Positions 1-6,876 of a stretch of 17,939 bases of DNA are shown here, one piece after another; positions within the stretch are counted from its first letter, which is position 1, and every line of letters begins with the position of its first letter. Under the pieces are notes generated by a model. That model was not told the origin of the DNA. It ran no database searches and saw only the letters and a program-made list of their open reading frames with translations. The DNA is taken from assembly GCA_035719045.1 (NCBI GenBank), contig DASTGO010000241.1:1-17939 (forward strand), read 5' to 3'. Position numbers and translations under genes: made by a program. The stretch is from DASTGO01 sp035719045. Lineage in GTDB: Bacteria > Actinomycetota > Actinomycetes > Actinomycetales > Kineosporiaceae.

Positions 1-299
1 TCCAATACCGGAACACAGGCTCCCCGGCGGACGGCCCGACGTCAACCGCGGCGATCGCCGGACCCCAGCCGCATCCGTCCCGGCCAGGGGGAACCTCCGC
101 CCAGGGTGCACCGCGGACCGAGGATCCGTACCAGGCCGGAATGTTAGTTTTTGTCCTAATATCGAGATATTGAGCCTTTGTTGGGGTCCGTCAGCCGCGT
201 ATGGCCCCGCTCCACCTTTCCCACATCTCGCACCCCGCCCACAGACGCCCTTCGCCGGCCGCCCGCACGGCGCCGGCCACGCCTCGTCAGGAGAGACGG
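1..299. other. Non-coding leader upstream of kaiB
   Basis: No convincing gene was found in this stretch. One forward frame is open from the left edge to a stop at 171-173, but it reads through an AT-rich patch and looks like no protein I know, so I do not call it. The only structure I can point to is the AT-rich island at about 141-180, which contrasts sharply with the GC-rich surroundings and holds a palindrome. A good Shine-Dalgarno sequence (AGGAG, 289-293) closes the region, 6 nt before the kaiB ATG. The leader of the kai transcript would be roughly 100-130 nt if transcription starts in or near the island. Confidence 0.6.
158..171. promoter_or_regulatory. Palindromic operator-like site in an AT-rich island upstream of kaiB
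   Basis: AATATCGAGATATT is a perfect inverted repeat: AATATC, spacer GA, GATATT. It sits in the only AT-rich patch of the region. TAATAT (157-162) or TATTGA (168-173) could each act as a -10 element, so a bound regulator would probably cover the promoter. The palindrome and its composition are seen directly. The role as operator or promoter of the kai operon is inference, and no regulator can be named. Confidence 0.4.
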
Positions 300-638
300 A
301 TGCCCCCGCCCGACCAGGCCGGAGAACCGCCGGCCCTTTCCCGGCGGGGCCGGGCGACCTCCCTCGCGCTGACGCTCTTCGTGACGGACGCGACCCCCAG
401 CTCGGTCCGGGCCCGAACCCAGCTCAGTGACTGGTTGCGGCGAGCAGGCTCGGACGGCGTGCACCTGGAGGTAATCGACGTGTTCGAACGCCCGGACCTG
501 GCCGAGACCGAGCGCATCCTGGCCACGCCGACGCTGATCCGCCGGTATCCGCCCCCCCGACGCAAGATCGTCGGTGATCTGAGCGACTGGGAAGCCGTGG
601 CTCTCAGCCTCGACCTCGCCGACGAGGTGGCCCGGTGA
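300..638 (+). CDS. kaiB: KaiB-like circadian clock protein
   Basis: The protein has 112 residues; KaiB is usually about 102. After a short Pro-rich N-terminus, residues 22-106 follow the thioredoxin-like KaiB fold: LTLFVTDATPSSVRAR (24-39), LEVIDVFERPDLAE (56-69), then the family hallmark ILATPTL (73-79), PPPRRKIVGDLSD (84-96) and a final SLDL. In cyanobacteria KaiB switches fold, binds the KaiC CI ring and promotes dephosphorylation. The same binding role is likely here because kaiC follows directly. The ATG at 300 is chosen over an in-frame ATG at 201 because AGGAG lies 6 nt before it and the length then fits the family. The stop overlaps the kaiC GTG by 4 nt (GTGA), which implies translational coupling. 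No kaiA-like gene is in the window. Confidence 0.93.
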   Translation: MPPPDQAGEPPALSRRGRATSLALTLFVTDATPSSVRARTQLSDWLRRAGSDGVHLEVIDVFERPDLAETERILATPTLIRRYPPPRRKIVGDLSDWEAVALSLDLADEVAR

Positions 639-2140
639 GCGCGCCGGACGCCACGGCCTCGCCGTCGCCCGAGACGTCCCGACGGATCCCGATGGGTGTG
701 CCGGGGCTGGACGCGGTGATGGCCGGCGGGCTGCCCCGCGGGCGCACGACCCTGGTGGCGGGCACCTCTGGCAGCGGCAAGACCGTGCTGGGCCTGCAGT
801 TCCTGTGGGCGGACGGCCAGGGCGAGCCCGGGGTGCTGGTCACCTTCGAGGAGCGCGCGGAGGACCTGTTCGCGAACATGCGGGGCTTCGCCTGGGGCTC
901 GGCTGCGTGGCGCGACGCGCGTCTGGCGGTCGTGGACGCGACCGCCGAGGAGGACGTCGTGGAGGCCGGCGGGTTCGACTTCGGCGGCCTGCGCGCACGG
1001 ATCGAGAACGCCGTGCGGACGACCGGAGCGCGACGGCTGGTGATCGACGCGATGGATGCGGCGTACTCCCAGTTCTCCGACGCCGGCGCGGTGCGGCGGG
1101 AGTTGGCGAGAACGGTCCGCCACCTGCGGCAGCTGGAAGTCACGACGCTGATCACCGCCGAGCGCCCTGAGGAGTACGGCCCCATCGCGCGCCACGGAGT
1201 CGAGGAGTTCCTCGTCGACAACGTGGTCCTCCTGCGCAACGTCCTGGAGGGCAGCACCCGTCGCCGGACGGTCGAGGTGCTGAAGCTGCGGGGGTTCAGC
1301 CACAACAAGGGCGAGTACCCCTTCGTGATCGACCCCGATCACGGGATCACGATCCTCCCCCTGTCGACGATCGAAAGCCCCTGGAGCGCGCCGACGGACC
1401 TCATGTCGATGGGCAACCCCGAGCTCGACGAGATCTGCCGGGGCGGCGTCTACCGCGACTCGCTGATGCTGATCAGCGGTGCGACCGGAGCGGGCAAGTC
1501 GCTGATGTGCGCGCAGTTCCTGACCGCCGGGATCCGGACCGGCGAGCGCGCGGTCCTGTTCTCGTTCGAGGAGAGCTCGGGGCAGATCATCCGCAACGCC
1601 GCCTCCTGGGGAATGGACCTGGAGAGCCCCCGTCGCGAGGGCAGGCTGCAGATCATCTCCCGCTACTCCGAGCGCATGGGGCTGGAGGATCTTCTGGTCG
1701 CCGTCCAGAGCGACATCGAACGCCATGCACCGCAACGGGTGGTCATCGACAGTCTGACCGCGCTGGAGCACAGCACCCCGCGCACCGCCCTGCGGCACTG
1801 GCTGGTCGGGCTCGCCACGACCCTGAAGACTCAGCGGATCGGCGCGATGATCACCACCACCTCGACGGAGGTGATGGGCCTGCGGACCGCCACCGGCGCC
1901 GAGTTGTCCACCCTCAGCGACGTGATCGTCCTGCTGCGCTACGTCGAGATCGACGGGCAGCTGCGCCGCGCGCTCGCCGTGCTGAAGTCCCGCGGCACCG
2001 GACACGACCCGAACCTGTACGAGTTCGAGATCCGCGACGGGGGGATGCGCCTCCTGGAGCCGATCCGCGGCGTCCACGGGATTCTCGGTGGCACCTCCGG
2101 GCTCGACCTGGGTGCCGGAAGCGGTCCGGGGGAACCGTGA
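635..2140 (+). CDS. kaiC: KaiC-like clock ATPase/autokinase
   Basis: The protein has 501 residues (cyanobacterial KaiC 519) and two RecA-like domains. CI has Walker A GTSGSGKT (43-50) and the catalytic pair E72-E73. CII has Walker A GATGAGKS (282-289) and E312-E313. CI also keeps EEYGPIARHGVEEF and LKLRGFSHNKGEYPF, and CII keeps LLRYVEIDGQ and the R-G-x-x-HD stretch, as in cyanobacterial KaiC. The autophosphorylation pair is present as S425-T426 in ELSTLSD, with T420 at the place of cyanobacterial Thr426. The C-terminus ends in a short Gly-rich segment and lacks the KaiA-binding helix, so any cycling must be KaiA-independent. The start is GTG at 635, inside the kaiB stop (GTGA), preceded by GAGGTGG. 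The stop TGA shares one base with the ATG of the next gene. It is expected to form hexamers in the cytoplasm. Confidence 0.95.
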   Translation: MSAPDATASPSPETSRRIPMGVPGLDAVMAGGLPRGRTTLVAGTSGSGKTVLGLQFLWADGQGEPGVLVTFEERAEDLFANMRGFAWGSAAWRDARLAVVDATAEEDVVEAGGFDFGGLRARIENAVRTTGARRLVIDAMDAAYSQFSDAGAVRRELARTVRHLRQLEVTTLITAERPEEYGPIARHGVEEFLVDNVVLLRNVLEGSTRRRTVEVLKLRGFSHNKGEYPFVIDPDHGITILPLSTIESPWSAPTDLMSMGNPELDEICRGGVYRDSLMLISGATGAGKSLMCAQFLTAGIRTGERAVLFSFEESSGQIIRNAASWGMDLESPRREGRLQIISRYSERMGLEDLLVAVQSDIERHAPQRVVIDSLTALEHSTPRTALRHWLVGLATTLKTQRIGAMITTTSTEVMGLRTATGAELSTLSDVIVLLRYVEIDGQLRRALAVLKSRGTGHDPNLYEFEIRDGGMRLLEPIRGVHGILGGTSGLDLGAGSGPGEP

Positions 2141-4212
2141 TGGCCGGCCCGCGGCGAAAGCGAACCTCCCGCAAGGATCCCCCGTGCAACGCACCACGCA
2201 ATGCTGCACAGGACCCCGTGCAGAACACCGCCCAGGACCTACCGCGGGACACCCCGCCGGTGCCCGAGCCTGCCATCCGCCAGCTCATCTCCGACAACGC
2301 CGACGGCATCCTCGTCGTCCACCCCGGGGGTGTCGTCCTGTTCGCCAACGCGGCCGCGTCGCGCCTGCTGCGCCCGCAGGGCTCCCCCCTGGTCGGTACC
2401 GAGTTCGGTCACCCCGCGGTGGCGGGAGAGGTCACCGAGATCGACCTTCCGGCGACCGGGCGCGTCGCCGAGATGCGCGTCTCCACCATCAACTGGGAGG
2501 GCGCCCCCGCACGGCTGGCGTCGTTGCGCGAGATCACCGAGCGACGACTGGCGGAACGCTCCCGGCAGCAGCTCGCGGCGATCGTCGAGGCGTCCGGCGA
2601 CGCCATCATCGGCCTCGACGCGCAGGGGAACATCGAGACCTGGAACGCCGGCGCCGAACAGCTGTACGGCTACACCCGTTCGGAGATGCTCGGGCGCCCG
2701 GTGCTCACCCTCGCCGCCCCGGACACCGTCACGGCACGGCGCACCGCCCTGCACCGGCTGCTGGACACCGGCCGCGGCGAACAGGTCGAGACCCGCGACC
2801 GACGCCGGGACGGCAGCTTGGTGGAGGTCTCGGTGACCAGCTCACCGATCCGTGACGTGGGCGGCCGGGTGGTGGGAATGGCCTGCGTCGCCCGGGACAT
2901 CGGCGAGCAGAAGCGGGTGGAGCGCGAACTCACGTTCCTGGCCGACCACGACCCGCTCACGGGTCTGTTGAACCGGCGACGGCTGAGCAACGAACTGGCC
3001 CACCAGTGCGCCCTGGCCGCCCGGTACGGCGACGCCAGCGCCCTGTTGCTGGGGGACATCGACCGGTTCAAGGAGGTCAACGACTCCTGGGGGCACCAGG
3101 CAGGCGACGAGGTGATCAGGCGGGTGGCGGACGCGATCACCGAGCGGCTGCGGGACACCGACGTCGCCGCGCGGCTCGGCGGCGACGAGTTCGCCGTCCT
3201 GCTGCCACGCACCGACCGCGCCGGTGCGCAGCGGGCGGCGGAATCCCTGTGCCAGTCGGTGGAGGCGGTCGACGTCCCGTTCGCCGACGGCAGGATCAAG
3301 GTCAGGATCAGCTTCGGGATCGCCATCCTGGAGGGACAGGCGATCTCGCCGGAGCAGGCGCTGGCCACCGCCGACCTGGCCATGTACGAGGCGAAACGCG
3401 AGGGGAACCGCCGGGTGGTGGCCCTGGACACCGGGCTCGGACCCGAGCACATCGCCGAGGACCTCGCCGTCACCGGGCAACTGCACTCCGCGCTGGCCGA
3501 GCAGAGGTTCGAACTCCACGCCCAGCCCGTCGTCCACCTGGCCACCGGCGCCGTCAGCCAGTTCGAGCTCCTGCTGCGCCTGCACCAGGACGGTCAACTC
3601 CTCCTGCCCGAGGCGTTCCTGGGCGCGGCCGAGCGCTCCGACGTGATCCGCGACCTCGACCGCTGGGTCGTCGAACGCGCCCTGGACCTGACCGACCGGC
3701 GCGGTGACGACGGCCCCACCTTCACGGTCAATCTCAGCGCCGCCGCGATCGGGGACGGCGACCTGCTGGACCTCATCAGCCACGGGATCCGCGATCGGGG
3801 CCTCGCGCCCGGAGCGCTGAACGTCGAGCTGCGAGAGTCGGCCGCCGTCGGCCAGTTGGAGGCGACCCGCCACTTCGTCGAGGGGCTGCACCGGGCCCGG
3901 TGCTCGGTCTCGCTCGACGACTTCGGCTCGGGGCTCGGGTCCTTCCACGAGCTCAGATACCTCCCCGTCGACTCTCTGAAGATCGACGGCGGCCTCGTCC
4001 ACCGGATGCCCCACAGCACCGTCGACCAGCTGGTCGTCAAGGCGATCGCCGACGTGGCCCGCGGACTGGGACAGCAGATGGTCGCCAAGCACGTCGACTC
4101 GGACCGGGCACTGGCGCTCCTGCGGGAGTACGGCGTCGAGTACGGTCAGGGGTTCCGGCTCGGCAGGCCGCGGCCGCTGGAGGTCCCCGATCGGACCAGC
4201 GATCCTGACTAA
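2140..4212 (+). CDS. PAS-PAS-GGDEF-EAL c-di-GMP signalling protein, kai operon
   Basis: The protein has 690 residues and no membrane segment, so it should be soluble. Residues 45-135 look like a divergent PAS domain. Residues 143-260 form a typical PAS/PAC with WNAGAEQLYGYTRSEMLGRP. GGDEF spans about 268-430 with DPLTGLLNRR, DIDRFKEVND, an intact GGDEF at 347-351 and an intact I-site RDTD at 338-341, so product-inhibited diguanylate cyclase activity is expected. EAL spans about 440-680. It reads ELL (476-478) instead of EAL, keeps VNLSA, ELRE, D593-D594 and YGQGF, but has Lys650 where active enzymes have Glu (VAKHVD for VAEGVE), so phosphodiesterase activity is doubtful. The ATG at 2140 overlaps the kaiC stop (TGATG), so the gene is coupled to kaiC and is the obvious candidate for its output. 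A GTG at 2137 is an alternative start. Confidence 0.92.
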   Translation: MAGPRRKRTSRKDPPCNAPRNAAQDPVQNTAQDLPRDTPPVPEPAIRQLISDNADGILVVHPGGVVLFANAAASRLLRPQGSPLVGTEFGHPAVAGEVTEIDLPATGRVAEMRVSTINWEGAPARLASLREITERRLAERSRQQLAAIVEASGDAIIGLDAQGNIETWNAGAEQLYGYTRSEMLGRPVLTLAAPDTVTARRTALHRLLDTGRGEQVETRDRRRDGSLVEVSVTSSPIRDVGGRVVGMACVARDIGEQKRVERELTFLADHDPLTGLLNRRRLSNELAHQCALAARYGDASALLLGDIDRFKEVNDSWGHQAGDEVIRRVADAITERLRDTDVAARLGGDEFAVLLPRTDRAGAQRAAESLCQSVEAVDVPFADGRIKVRISFGIAILEGQAISPEQALATADLAMYEAKREGNRRVVALDTGLGPEHIAEDLAVTGQLHSALAEQRFELHAQPVVHLATGAVSQFELLLRLHQDGQLLLPEAFLGAAERSDVIRDLDRWVVERALDLTDRRGDDGPTFTVNLSAAAIGDGDLLDLISHGIRDRGLAPGALNVELRESAAVGQLEATRHFVEGLHRARCSVSLDDFGSGLGSFHELRYLPVDSLKIDGGLVHRMPHSTVDQLVVKAIADVARGLGQQMVAKHVDSDRALALLREYGVEYGQGFRLGRPRPLEVPDRTSDPD

Positions 4213-4223
4213 GCGCTTGCTTA
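4210..4223. promoter_or_regulatory. Inverted-repeat TetR-type operator, with -35/-10 candidates
   Basis: TAAGCGCTTGCTTA consists of TAAGC and GCTTA arms around GCTT, and it also contains the 8-bp palindrome AAGCGCTT. It overlaps the TAA stop of the preceding GGDEF-EAL gene and lies about 95 nt before the TetR-family gene. A possible promoter overlaps it: TTGCTT (4217-4222), 17 nt, TAGCCT (4240-4245). Sites of this form are common operators of lipid-related TetR regulators in actinobacteria. Autoregulation by the next gene is inference. Confidence 0.5.
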
Positions 4224-4316
4224 CCCTGTGGTAGCGGGATAGCCTTGCCCGCACGGTGCTCTCGTGCCGACCAGTGATCCTCGCCGGCGGGGATCCGCGC
4301 CGCCCGGGAAGGCGAA

Positions 4317-4958
4317 GTGTCCATCGACGTCAGCGATCCGTGGGGTGCCCTGCAGCCGGCGGCGTCCCGGCGGATGGTCCTGGCCGCGATCGACGCCTTC
4401 GCCGAGCACGGCTACCACGCGACCACCACCCGGGACATCGCGGGCCGGGCGGGCCTGTCCCCCGCCGCCCTCTACGTGCACTACCCGTCCAAGGGCGCCC
4501 TGCTGGCCGAGATCAGCCGGACCGGGCACGAGGCGGCGCTGGCCCTGGTCCGGCGGTCGCTGCAGGAGGCGGGGACCGATCCGGTGGCCCGGCTGCGGGC
4601 GGTCGTCACCGACTTCGTGATCTGGCACGCCGAGCACCACCGGGTGGCCCGGGTCGTGCAGTACGAGCTGGCTGCCCTGCCCGAGGAGGCCGCCTCGGAG
4701 GTCACCGAGCTGCGGCGGCGGATCGAGGGACTGGTCGAGGCGGAGATCGTGGCCGGGGTGGCCGCCGGGCGGATGAGCGTCCCGCAGCCACGACCGGTCG
4801 CCCGGGCCATTCTCTCCCTGTGCGTGGACGTGTCCCGCTGGTACGACCCGCGCGGACGGGACCGTTCCGGCGAACTAGCCGCGCTGTACGCCGAACTGGC
4901 CACCCGGATGGTCGGCGCGGACAGTCCCGCACCGCCGCCACCGGCCCCCGCGGGATGA
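4317..4958 (+). CDS. TetR/AcrR-family transcriptional regulator
   Basis: The protein has 213 residues, a normal length for the family. Residues 18-63 carry the TetR DNA-binding domain: an amphipathic first helix (VLAAIDAFAEHGYHATTT), then the helix-turn-helix DIAGRAGLSPAALYVHYPSKGALL. The C-terminal ligand domain contains HHRVARVVQYELAALPEE and CVDVSRWYDP, which resembles KstR2-like regulators that sense acyl-CoA compounds. This points to lipid or sterol catabolism but does not identify the ligand. The last 12 residues are a Pro/Ala-rich tail. The start is GTG at 4317, with GGGAAGG at 4305-4311 as ribosome binding site. It precedes tesB on the same strand by about 200 nt, so tesB is a possible target, and the palindrome at 4210-4223 is a plausible autoregulatory site. 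Confidence 0.85.
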   Translation: MSIDVSDPWGALQPAASRRMVLAAIDAFAEHGYHATTTRDIAGRAGLSPAALYVHYPSKGALLAEISRTGHEAALALVRRSLQEAGTDPVARLRAVVTDFVIWHAEHHRVARVVQYELAALPEEAASEVTELRRRIEGLVEAEIVAGVAAGRMSVPQPRPVARAILSLCVDVSRWYDPRGRDRSGELAALYAELATRMVGADSPAPPPPAPAG

Positions 4959-5079
4959 CCACCCACCCGACCCGCACCCGCCCGACCCGCACCGCCGGGC
5001 CCGGCAGCCGGCACGCCACGGCCGGCGGACCGCCGCCGGTCACGTCCCGCCACCGAACTCTGCACCAGAATGGGGCGCC

Positions 5080-5160
5080 GTGAGCGAGCGCAGCGAGCGA
5101 ACCGACCAGCAGGGCGCGGGGTTCGCGGCGGCGACGAGCCCCAGCGAGGAGACGCCGTGA
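5080..5160 (+). repeat. GAGCGAGCG-type repetitive element encoding a 26-codon ORF coupled to tesB
   Basis: The sequence GTGAGCGAGCGCAGCGAGCG at 5080-5099 is built from repeated GAGCG/AGCGAGCG units and opens a 26-codon ORF (MSERSERTDQQG...). Its TGA (5158-5160) overlaps the tesB GTG start by 4 nt. A related unit, GACGAGCCCCAGCGAGGAG, sits at the 3' end and supplies the tesB Shine-Dalgarno. From memory, GTGAGCGAGCG-AGCGAGCG elements recur in many actinobacterial genomes next to genes. I could not check copy number. Whether the ORF is translated is unknown. Confidence 0.45.
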
Positions 5161-6101
5161 GCCAGCCAGACACCGACACCGAGCCCGTCCCCGAGGATGC
5201 CCGCCACGCGCCCCCGCAGCCGTCCCCCAGCGAGGCGGAGGCTCTCGCCGGGCTGCTCGCGGTCCTGGACCTCAAGCCCGAGGGGTCGGCCGAGTCGGGG
5301 GACGTCTTCGTCGGGCAGAGCCAGCCGCAGCCGTTCGGCCGGGTCTACGGCGGCCAGGTGCTCTCCCAGGCCCTGGCCGCCGCCCAGCGGACGGTCGACC
5401 CGGACCGTCCGGTGCACTCGCTGCACGGCTACTTCCTGCGGGCCGGGGACTCCAGTGAGCCGATCACCTTCGCCGTGGAACGGCTGCGCGACGGGCGGTC
5501 GTTCTCGGCCCGGCGGACCCAGGCCCTGCAGTTCGGCCGGCCGATCCTGTCGATGATCGTGTCCTTCCAGCAGCCGTCCGCGGGGCTGGACCACCAGGAG
5601 CCGATGCCCGAGGTCCCCGACCCCGAGAGCCTGCCCACCCTGAGCGAGCGGTACGGCCACCTCGACGAGCCGGTCGCCCGGTACTGGCTGCGTCAGCGCC
5701 CGATCGACCTGCGCCACGTCGATCCGCCGGTGTTCCTCGAGCCGGCGGCGCACCGGGCCCCACGGCAGTGCGTGTGGATGCGCGCGGTCGGGCCGCTTCC
5801 GGACGACCCGGCCCTGCACGCCGCCGTCCTCGCCTACACCAGCGACTACCTGATGCTGGAACCCGTCCTGCGGGCCCACGGGCGGACCTTCTCCCAACTC
5901 GGACTCAAGATGGCCAGCCTGGACCACGCGATGTGGTGGCACCGGCCGGCCCGGGCGGACGAGTGGATGCTGTTCGTCCAGGACAGCCCGTCGGCGTCCG
6001 GGTCGCGCGGGCTGGGCCTGTGCCGGGTGTTCAGCCGGGACGGCCGCCTGCTGTGCTCCGTGGCGCAGGAGGGCATGTTCCGGGTCCCTCCCGGCGCGTG
6101 A
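5157..6101 (+). CDS. tesB: Acyl-CoA thioesterase II
   Basis: The enzyme hydrolyses acyl-CoA to free fatty acid and CoA in the cytoplasm. The product has 314 residues, slightly longer than the usual 285-290 because of an N-terminal tail of about 25 residues. It is a double hot-dog protein. The first half has GDVFVGQSQPQPFGRVYGGQ and HSLHGYFLRAGD. The second half has YTSDYLML, whose Asp (D230) matches the catalytic Asp of TesB, LDHAMWWHRP, DEWMLFVQDSPSASGSRGL, and SVAQEGMFR with the catalytic Gln (Q304). The start is GTG at 5157 with GAGGAG 5 nt upstream; a longer in-frame start at 5070 would be read through the upstream repeat and is not favoured. The neighbouring TetR regulator suggests control by lipid availability. 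GC-rich hairpins follow the stop. Confidence 0.92.
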   Translation: MSQPDTDTEPVPEDARHAPPQPSPSEAEALAGLLAVLDLKPEGSAESGDVFVGQSQPQPFGRVYGGQVLSQALAAAQRTVDPDRPVHSLHGYFLRAGDSSEPITFAVERLRDGRSFSARRTQALQFGRPILSMIVSFQQPSAGLDHQEPMPEVPDPESLPTLSERYGHLDEPVARYWLRQRPIDLRHVDPPVFLEPAAHRAPRQCVWMRAVGPLPDDPALHAAVLAYTSDYLMLEPVLRAHGRTFSQLGLKMASLDHAMWWHRPARADEWMLFVQDSPSASGSRGLGLCRVFSRDGRLLCSVAQEGMFRVPPGA

Positions 6102-6108
6102 CGCCGGA

Positions 6109-6166
6109 CCGGGCCGGCTGGATCGGGCGGTCCACGACGGTGTCCGCCCGGCTGGATCCGGCCCGG
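6109..6166 (+). terminator. Candidate terminator hairpin of tesB
   Basis: Just after the tesB stop, CCGGGCCGG (6109-6117) pairs with CCGGCCCGG (6158-6166), and inside it GGGCGG (6125-6130) pairs with CCGCCC (6144-6149), separated by an internal loop of 7 and 8 nt. There is no T-tract, as is usual for GC-rich actinobacterial terminators. The base pairing is seen directly; termination is inferred. Confidence 0.4.
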
Positions 6167-6275
6167 GCAGACCGTCTCAACGCCACCCTCGACCGCGAGC
6201 CGGGCCGGTCCGGGGCACGCGCGGGCCGAACGGACAGGCCTTGCCCTCGCCTGGACGGATTACTTTCTCCTGGTG

Positions 6276-6306
6276 GATCTTCGCGTGAGGATCGGCACAT
6301 CACGCG
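6276..6306. other. Two overlapping inverted repeats in the tesB/precorrin-2 dehydrogenase convergent gap
   Basis: GATCTTC (6276-6282) and GAGGATC (6287-6293) form a 7-bp stem with loop GCGT, using one G-U pair. A second repeat, CGCGTGA (6282-6288) and TCACGCG (6300-6306), overlaps the first, so the two stems exclude each other in RNA. The rest of the 6102-6351 gap is non-coding and GC-rich. The site may be a bidirectional terminator part or a protein-binding site. Confidence 0.3.
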
Positions 6307-6351
6307 CACTGGCCCGGCCAGGCACACCCGCCCGGCCGGGCACCCCGGCGG

Positions 6352-6876
6352 TCAGGCGCGCCGGCCCGGCCGGGACGGGGGCGGGACGGGCAGGTGTCCG
6401 GACTGCAGGGCCGTGAGGATGGCGTCCCGGGCGGCGGCCGCCCGGCGCGGGTCGGCGTCACCCTCGCTGACCACCCCGACCCGCAGCCCAGCCGCGGATC
6501 CGGCCGCCGGGGTGAGTGCGGTCCCCCGGCGGGACTCGTCGGCCCGCACGCAGAACAGCCGGGCGGCCTCCGCCTCGGCGGTGACCAGGGCGTTCACCTG
6601 CGGGTCGTTCGTGGCGGCGACGGCGTACCAGGCTCCGTGCAGGTCCCCGGGCCGGTAGCCGCGGGCCAGCCACCGCAGCCGCCCGGCGTCGGCCTGCTCC
6701 CGCAGCGGGGCGGCCGCCTCCGGGGCGATCACCACGACCTGCGCACCTGCCGCGAGCAGTCGGTGCACCCGGCGCAGCGCGACCGCCCCGCCGCCGACGA
6801 CGACCACCCGCCGCCCGGCCAGCAGCAGTCCCGCCAGATACACCTCGGCCCGCGGATGCGCGCCCGGCTCGGTCAT
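6352..6876 (-). CDS. Precorrin-2 dehydrogenase (CysG N-terminal/SirC type)
   Basis: The protein has 174 residues and resembles the N-terminal part of CysG and SirC/Met8, which oxidise precorrin-2 to sirohydrochlorin with NAD+ in siroheme and cobalamin synthesis. Visible features are the start YLAGLLLAGRRVVVVGGGAVALRR with the NAD-binding GGG (28-30), a second strand VVVIAPEA, AATNDPQVN (87-95) with the probable catalytic Asp91, then FCVRADES and the dimerisation segment LRVGVVSEGDADPRRAAAARD. It is short for the family, with little after the dimerisation helix, and has no methyltransferase domain. Two in-frame starts exist, ATG 6876 and ATG 6915; both lie in a tandem repeat that separates this gene from cobT. 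I chose 6876, which has AGGA 8 nt upstream and fits the family start best. Confidence 0.82.
   Translation of the reverse strand: MTEPGAHPRAEVYLAGLLLAGRRVVVVGGGAVALRRVHRLLAAGAQVVVIAPEAAAPLREQADAGRLRWLARGYRPGDLHGAWYAVAATNDPQVNALVTAEAEAARLFCVRADESRRGTALTPAAGSAAGLRVGVVSEGDADPRRAAAARDAILTALQSGHLPVPPPSRPGRRA

Noticed and set aside
1..173. C-terminus of an upstream gene entering from the left edge
   Set aside because: One frame is open, but its last codons fall in the AT-rich island and the peptide has no recognisable features.
287..2209. Long minus-strand open frame of 640 codons opposite kaiB/kaiC
   Set aside because: It is a product of high GC codon bias opposite a well-supported kaiBC pair; the translation is low-complexity Arg/Ala/Gly/Pro-rich and matches no domain.
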